From Lycium barbarum (taxonomy: Eukaryota > Streptophyta > Magnoliopsida > Solanales > Solanaceae): DNA of 64,000 bases. Of this stretch, positions 58,614 to 64,000 are shown one piece after another; the first letter of the stretch is position 1, and each line of letters starts with the position of its first letter. Location: NCBI RefSeq assembly GCF_019175385.1, contig NC_083337.1, forward strand, positions 50,320,938 to 50,384,937, given 5' to 3'. Made by a program: the position numbers and the translations under genes. The notes beneath the pieces are model-generated. The model ran no database searches and had not been told where the DNA came from. It saw nothing but the letters and a program-made list of their open reading frames with translations.

Positions 58614-60748
58614 TATAGGCATTTCATAGAGGGATTTTCCTGTATTTCAGCTCCCTTGACTAAGTTGACTCAGAAAAGGTTAAATTTCAATGGTCGGATG
58701 CATTTGAGTAGAGTTTTGAAGTGTTGAAAAAGAGGTTGACTTCTGCTCCAATTTTGACCCTACTAGAAGGAACCAAAGGGCTCGTGGTGTATTGTGATGC
58801 TTCAAGAGTTGGTCTTGGATGGTTTTTAATGCAGCAGGGTAAAGGTATAGCTTATGCATCTACACAACTTAAGCCTCACAAAAAAAATTATCCAACTCAT
58901 GACTTAGAATTGGCGGCTGTAGTTTTCGCACTTAAGATATGGTGTCACTATTTCTAAGGAGTGCATGTTGATATTTTCACAAATCATAAAAGCCTGTAGT
59001 ATGTTTTCAAGCAAAGGGCGTTGAATCTTAGACAGAGAAAATGGCTCCAATTGCTCAAATATTATGATGTGGATATTTTCTATCATCCAGGGAAAGCAAA
59101 TATAGTAGCTGATTCTCTCAGTCAGTGATCCATGGGAAGTTTAGCTCATATTGAGGCAAATTATGACAAGATAAATTCACCACTTGGCAAGCCTAAGAGT
59201 TTGACTCTTGGACTCCGAAGATGGTGGTGCTGTTGTCCAGAACAGGGCTTGTTACTCCTTAGTGGCTAAAGTAAAGGAGAAGCAGTTTAATGATCCTATT
59301 TAGTGTAGCGGAAAGAGGGGATCCACAAGCATAAGACAACTACTTTTGAACAAAGGGGAGATGATGGTAACTTGAGGCACCAAGGTAGATTATGTGTTCC
59401 AGATATAGATGGGCTTAGAAAGCGAATTATGTCAGAAGCTCACAACTCTAGGTATTGCATTCACCCTGGGTCCACAAAGATGTATCATGACCAGAAGGAT
59501 ATTTATTGGTGGAACGACACGAAAAAGAATGTAGCGGATTTTGTGGCTAAGTGTCTAAATTGTCAACAAGTGAAAGCCGAACACCAGAGGCCTGGTGGTT
59601 TGCCCAGATTATTGATATTCTTGTGTGGAAATAGGAGATGATAAACATGGACTTTATAATAGGTCTACCTCATTTGTCACCAAGACATGACTCAATTTGG
59701 GTAACTGTGAACCGACTTACTAAGTCAGCACACGTTTTACACGTCAAGACCACATATTCAATAGAAGTGTCTATTATTTCTGATCATGGTGCTCAAATCA
59801 CCGCGAACTTTTGGAAATCCTTACCGAAGGGATTGGGTACCAAAGTAAACCTCAACACATCTTTTCATCCTCTGACAGACGGCTAGGCAGAGTGTATTAT
59901 TCAGACTCATGAAGACATGTTGAGAGCATATGTTCTAGATTTCAAAAGTAATTGGGATGATCATTTTCCTGTCATTGAATTTGCTTATAATAATAGTTTT
60001 CATGCTAGTATTAAGATGGCATCATTTGAAGCTCTGCATGGGCGAAGGTGTAGATCACCCATTGGTTGGTTTGAAGTTGGTGAAGCAGAGTAGTTGGGAC
60101 CAGATTTGGTCTAGCAGGCCATGTAGAAAGTCAAGTTGATTCAGGAACCATTGAGAACGACTCAGAGTCACCAGAAGTCCTATTCAGATGTGTGATGAAG
60201 AGACTTAGAGTCTCAAGTTGATGATTGGGTGTTCTTAAAGGTTTCACCTATGAAAAGTGTGATGAGATTTTGCAAGAAAGGGAAACTTAGTCCCAAATAT
60301 GTTGGACCTTACAGAATCCTGCAAAGGATTGGTCAAGTGGCTTATGAGTTACAATTGTCACAAGCATTTCCTGCTGGGCAACCAGTATTTCATGTAGCCA
60401 TGTTGAGGAATTGCGTGGGAGACCCATCATTGGTTGTTCCTGCCGACACTATAACAACGAAGGATGGCCTAACCTAAGAAGAAATCCATGTGGCTATTCT
60501 TGATCCTCAGGTTCGCAAGTTGAAAACTAAGGAAGTAGCCACATTAAAAGTGTTATGAAGGAGTCAGAAAGTCAAATAGGCTACATGGGAAGCTGAAGAG
60601 GACATAAAATCCATATATCCTCATTTTTTTAAAGAACAAGTAGAAGACATTCAAGGTAAGTACCTTCCGAATCCATGTAATGTCCCTTACGTATTCATGC
60701 CTCTCATTTCACGTTCACGTTCATGTCTCATGTCTCAGTATTCATGAA
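58614..60748 (+). pseudogene. T4 pol remnant: end of RT, RNase H, integrase, chromodomain-like tail
   Basis: Begins at YRHFIEGFS (end of the RT connection), then RNase H ([12 protein letters not shown]), integrase zinc domain (HPGSTKMYH...CLNCQQ), core (MINMDFIIGLP; SIISDHGAQ) and GPYRIL motif near 60303, and a tail ATWEAEEDIKSIYPHF. It is more eroded than T1-T3: stops at about 58711, 58957, 58999, 59126, 59883, 60091, 60111, 60120, 60196, 60475 and 60557, and an in-frame-like loss of ~20 residues between YSIE and VSII in the integrase core. A related but diverged chromovirus lineage. Everything upstream of 58614 is missing. Confidence 0.85.
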
Positions 60749-60866
60749 ACCATGACATGCTAATTTAATCTCCATGTTCCATGTCATGTTTCCTCACATT
60801 CACGTACTCAAGTCATGTCCAGTCACGTCCTTAACCACGACCTATCATTCGAGGACGAATGATTCC

Positions 60867-60876
60867 AAGTGGGAGA
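60867..60876 (+). other. Polypurine tract of T4
   Basis: CAAGTGGGAGA precedes LTR start TGTTGTAACACC; the pre-PPT motif is CATTCGAGGACGAATG at 60847-60862, a perfect 6-bp hairpin. The tract is less G-rich than in the other elements. Confidence 0.65.
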
Positions 60877-61711
60877 TGTTGTAACACCTGGAACCTTTAA
60901 ACTAAGCTATGTTCATAGTCCAGGACTTAGAAAACCAGACAAGAAGTGTAAGAATTAATTTCTTTTCAGTTCAATGGCGTATCAGTTATACGCCTAGTTA
61001 TACGGGCCATACAGTTGGCTGTATAAATAAATACGGACCATAATAGAAAGTATGGGCCATATTTGTTACTGTATATCTAAGTACGGGCCGTATTTCCTGT
61101 TTGTATATCTCGGGGACAAAAATCGTAGTTTCTAGAAATTTGACTAAAAGGACAGTATGACTAAATACGGGTTGTATAAGTGTGCCGTACAATTCCCGAT
61201 GCAGTAAAAGTATAAATAAGGGACTTCGGCCTTTTATTCTATTTTTCATATTCTCAAGCCCTAGCACGAAGGTTTTCTTCTCCCATCAATCCAATACACC
61301 AAGGTAAGCCTATTCTAAGTATTCCCAGTGAATTCTAACATATATCCATGAATCCTAAATAGAAATTTATTGTTTCTAACCTAGGGTTTTCTTGAAAACC
61401 CATCTCAAGGTTCAAGGTTCAAGGTTCAAGCTTTTGGATTTCTTCTCCAAGTTCAAACCATTGTTACAAAGTTTTTGAGCAATTAAGGTCTGTAGGGTTT
61501 TTATCCATATGTGGGAACATCATTGCTCTTCCCCACGCCACGTTCATCGATAAAAATATGAAGTTCCATAAACCTAGGGTTTCTATTGTAATTCATGATA
61601 ACCCTAAGTTCAAGTATCATGCCATACAATGTTTGTATTACTAATTCGTTATTGTATTCTTGATATTCCATTTTGGTTGTTGAGAATCTGTATGTAATCC
61701 ATGAATACCCA
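60877..61711 (+). repeat. T4 3' LTR, 5' portion, interrupted by E5
   Basis: Starts TGTTGTAACACC. A palindrome array (about 60975-61195; ATACGGGCC, ATACGGACC, TACGGGCCGTA) is followed by TATAAATAA at 61211-61219 and a first donor CAAG|GTAAG at 61303/61304. The LTR is cut at 61711 by minus-strand LTR E5; the target bases before E5 are ACCCA. Confidence 0.75.
61211..61219 (+). promoter_or_regulatory. TATA box of the T4 LTR
   Basis: TATAAATAA about 20 bases after the palindrome array, followed by a pyrimidine-rich leader ('ccttttattctatttttc'). Confidence 0.55.
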
Positions 61712-64000
61712 TGTCACGACCCAGCCCCGTGGGCCGCGACTGGTGCCCTTCTGGGACACCCCAAACGAACTCACACCCAGATCATCGTAATCAGACTCGA
61801 CCAAACTCAACGTACGTTATTCGAACTCAACATCGCAATCAAACAACTACTGAACACTTATCTTAAGCAGTCGCCCGTACAGATCAGACAAATCACAAAT
61901 CAGAAAGGAGGCGGAATATACATCGCCAAATTTCACACACACACATCAGAGGGGTGGCGGAATGCACATCGCCCCCAAGTACATACACATACATACAAAC
62001 TCCGAGGCCGACTTGGCCATAGTAGCGTACGGGCCGCTCAAGAACGCAAAACAGACTCACATGCGAACACACCGGACCCACGACCCACAAATCTGACTAC
62101 AGGCCTCTAGACAAAGCAGAACATATGAACATAGGACGGGACAGGGCCCCGCCGTACCCACTCATCCAAATATACAGAATACAGACACAACAAAAGAAAT
62201 GTACCAAAAGTAGGCACCGGATCAAGGGGAGCTTTCCAACACAACAGAATGAGTAGCCTAAACTGGAGGACCACCCAAACGAGCTTCTGTACCTGCGGGC
62301 ATGAAACACAGCCCCCGAAGAAACGGGGGTCAGTACGGGAGAAGTACTGAGTATGTAAAGCAGAAGGTACAAAAATCACAAACACAGCTGGAGTCAGAAA
62401 GAACAAACACACCAACATCGCAAACAAAGCAAACCTGTGCGGGAGGCGAACGTACGAATGCAAATCAAATCATGTATAGGGTTTAGGAACGTGGTCACCC
62501 CCCGACACTGGTGCCACAACACATCATAACTCCAGAAGTTTTCAAATCTCCGTACAGTCTCCAGACACATCATATCACACACACATCATATCATCAGAAC
62601 ATATCAAATGCCATATCACATCATAACTCCATAAACGGTAACCGGCCCTATGGCGAGGCCTCGGAAACCGTAACACATCATAACTCCCGAATATATTATA
62701 GCACGCACGATCACAAAGTCGGCCCGGGTACCGACGAACGAAGTCATAGCAGACAGCACGAACAGAGTAGTGCCGAAACCATATGCATATTAAAAATAAT
62801 TTGTCGGACTCAACATATCGTTTACATATAGGCAGATACTGACGCCAGAAGGCTCGGAGTAGGAATCGAATTGATAAAAGTAGGCATATAAAGGTTACGA
62901 AGTTCCAAACTGTCAAATTCGTAAGAAAACTGTTCATAAGTCATTTTTCCGGAATTCTCACATCGTCCCAAAGTACAGAACATGCATTAGTGGCATAGGA
63001 AGTTTCAAACACATCCTTGAGTCATAAACAGAAGATTGCGAATCATAACAGACACAAGCGAATCAAACAAACCGAATAAGGGGAGCCTCGGGGCTCGCGG
63101 GCCCACCTCGGGTCACATTGAGGCGGCGGACACAAATCACAGACTTTCGGCTCCATAGAGCCATCTACGAAAGTTTCGAAGGGTTTCGGACACAACAGCA
63201 CAAGTTATGGAGGTACGAACATTCTTTTGACCAAAAGTGACAAAAAGGGGTTCAATCGCGCTGAGTGAATAGTGCTCGAACTTGAACTTCGATTTCCAAG
63301 AGCAGGGTTATTCCCGAGATTCCGAAATTTACCTAGTGGGTCTAGGACATGCCAAAAGAATGAGGGGTAGGCTTTACATACCTGGTTGGCGCCTTACGCT
63401 CCTCAAATCGCAATTCCCGTTTCGTCCAGAAACTGCAAATGGTCACTTTTACCAGTTACTATTCATGGGAGTTAGCATTTTCATCTTTGGGGCTATACTT
63501 GGCTACCGAAATTTCGGCAGCATTTCCCCTATAAATCTAACATCCCCGAGACTTGGCTCGGCTCAAAATACAACAACAACAACAACCCAAACATCATTAC
63601 ACAATACAAACCACAATCAAACCACACTAGCTTCAAAATTTCACCTTAATACATAAGTTGGTAATCCTATATTCAAACTTCACAATTCTAACTCATGTCC
63701 ACATTATTGTATTCATTCATTCAAGATTATTCCACCACATAACATACAAGTTCCAAACCATATACAAAGTTTCTCAAAATCCATTTCTTTCCCTATTTCA
63801 TTTCAACCACCAAAAGTTACGACGAATATTCTAACTTGCGTCGTTTCGTTCCAAATTCATCAACATCAACTATAAATCATATTTAAAGTCCTTAGTATCA
63901 TAAATATACTATGATATATACAAATATACCAAAGGTATACACTTTCCGATAACGTCCGAAATTATTTTCTAGCACCAACTCAATTCTTTAATCGATCCTT
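61712..64000 (-). repeat. E5: minus-strand LTR, partial, continues beyond the window
   Basis: Starts (reverse of the LTR 3' end) TGTCACGACCCAGCCCCGTGGG. Same family as S3 in opposite orientation. Modules in order: terminal hairpins 62285-62365; micro-exon-like block 63382-63432 ending CAG|GTATG with acceptor TTTGCAG; palindrome CCGAAATTTCGG 63506-63517. Whether it is a solo LTR or the LTR of a full element cannot be seen. No gene is present in this stretch. Confidence 0.82.

Noticed and set aside
1..64000. Host protein-coding genes between elements
   Set aside because: After assigning LTRs, interiors and duplications, no unassigned stretch of useful length remains and no non-transposon protein similarity was recognised on either strand.

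Overview
This 64 kb window is plant nuclear repeat DNA, made almost entirely of nested Ty3/gypsy LTR retrotransposons. The coding remnants look like Tekay/Del-type chromoviruses: two zinc fingers in Gag, FIDD in reverse transcriptase, an H2C2 + DDE integrase with a GPY motif, and a C-terminal chromodomain. Primer sites match initiator tRNA-Met. LTR style and leader motifs suggest a Solanaceae-like eudicot, but that assignment is recognition from memory and weak. I found no host protein gene, tRNA gene or complete rRNA gene.

Layout. 1-1773: 3' end of a + strand element (E0), interrupted inside its LTR. 1774-6532: minus-strand non-autonomous element E1 (3' LTR plus part of the interior). 6533-8125: + strand LTR fragment E2a. 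8126-13075: interior and 3' LTR of a non-autonomous + element, E2b. 13076-14547: broken integrase/chromodomain of + element T1. The T1 3' LTR (14548-32747) is split by two solo LTRs (S1 14554-18068; S2 19744-22259) and one full-length minus-strand gag-pol element (T2 22729-32363), each with a perfect 5-bp target duplication. 32748-46308: minus-strand non-autonomous element E3, itself containing the full-length non-autonomous element E4 (33382-41395, duplication CGATC). 46309-58613: minus-strand gag-pol element T3, split by solo LTR S3 (51026-53964, duplication GAATA). 58614-61711: old + strand pol and partial LTR of T4. 61712-64000: start of minus-strand LTR E5, running off the window.

How the parts relate. 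Every gag-pol copy is broken by stops and frameshifts, so nothing here looks autonomous now. The non-autonomous elements (E1, E2b, E3, E4) share with the gag-pol elements a conserved hairpin-plus-polypurine-tract end, and where visible (E3, E4) the tRNA-Met primer site and a leader hairpin. This is what one expects of parasites mobilised in trans. Three of them (E1, E3, E4) carry a sense-oriented ~103-nt segment derived from 5S rRNA in the interior, about 0.7-1.06 kb downstream of the 5' LTR where measurable.

The most unexpected shared structure is inside the LTRs. Fourteen LTR copies from divergent families carry a 46-53 nt block flanked by AG on the left and AG|GTATG on the right. In seven of them it lies 70-85 nt after the palindrome CCGAAATTTCGG. 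It resembles a conserved non-coding micro-exon in a spliced LTR leader. Several LTRs also carry arrays of family-specific short palindromes just upstream of the TATA box.
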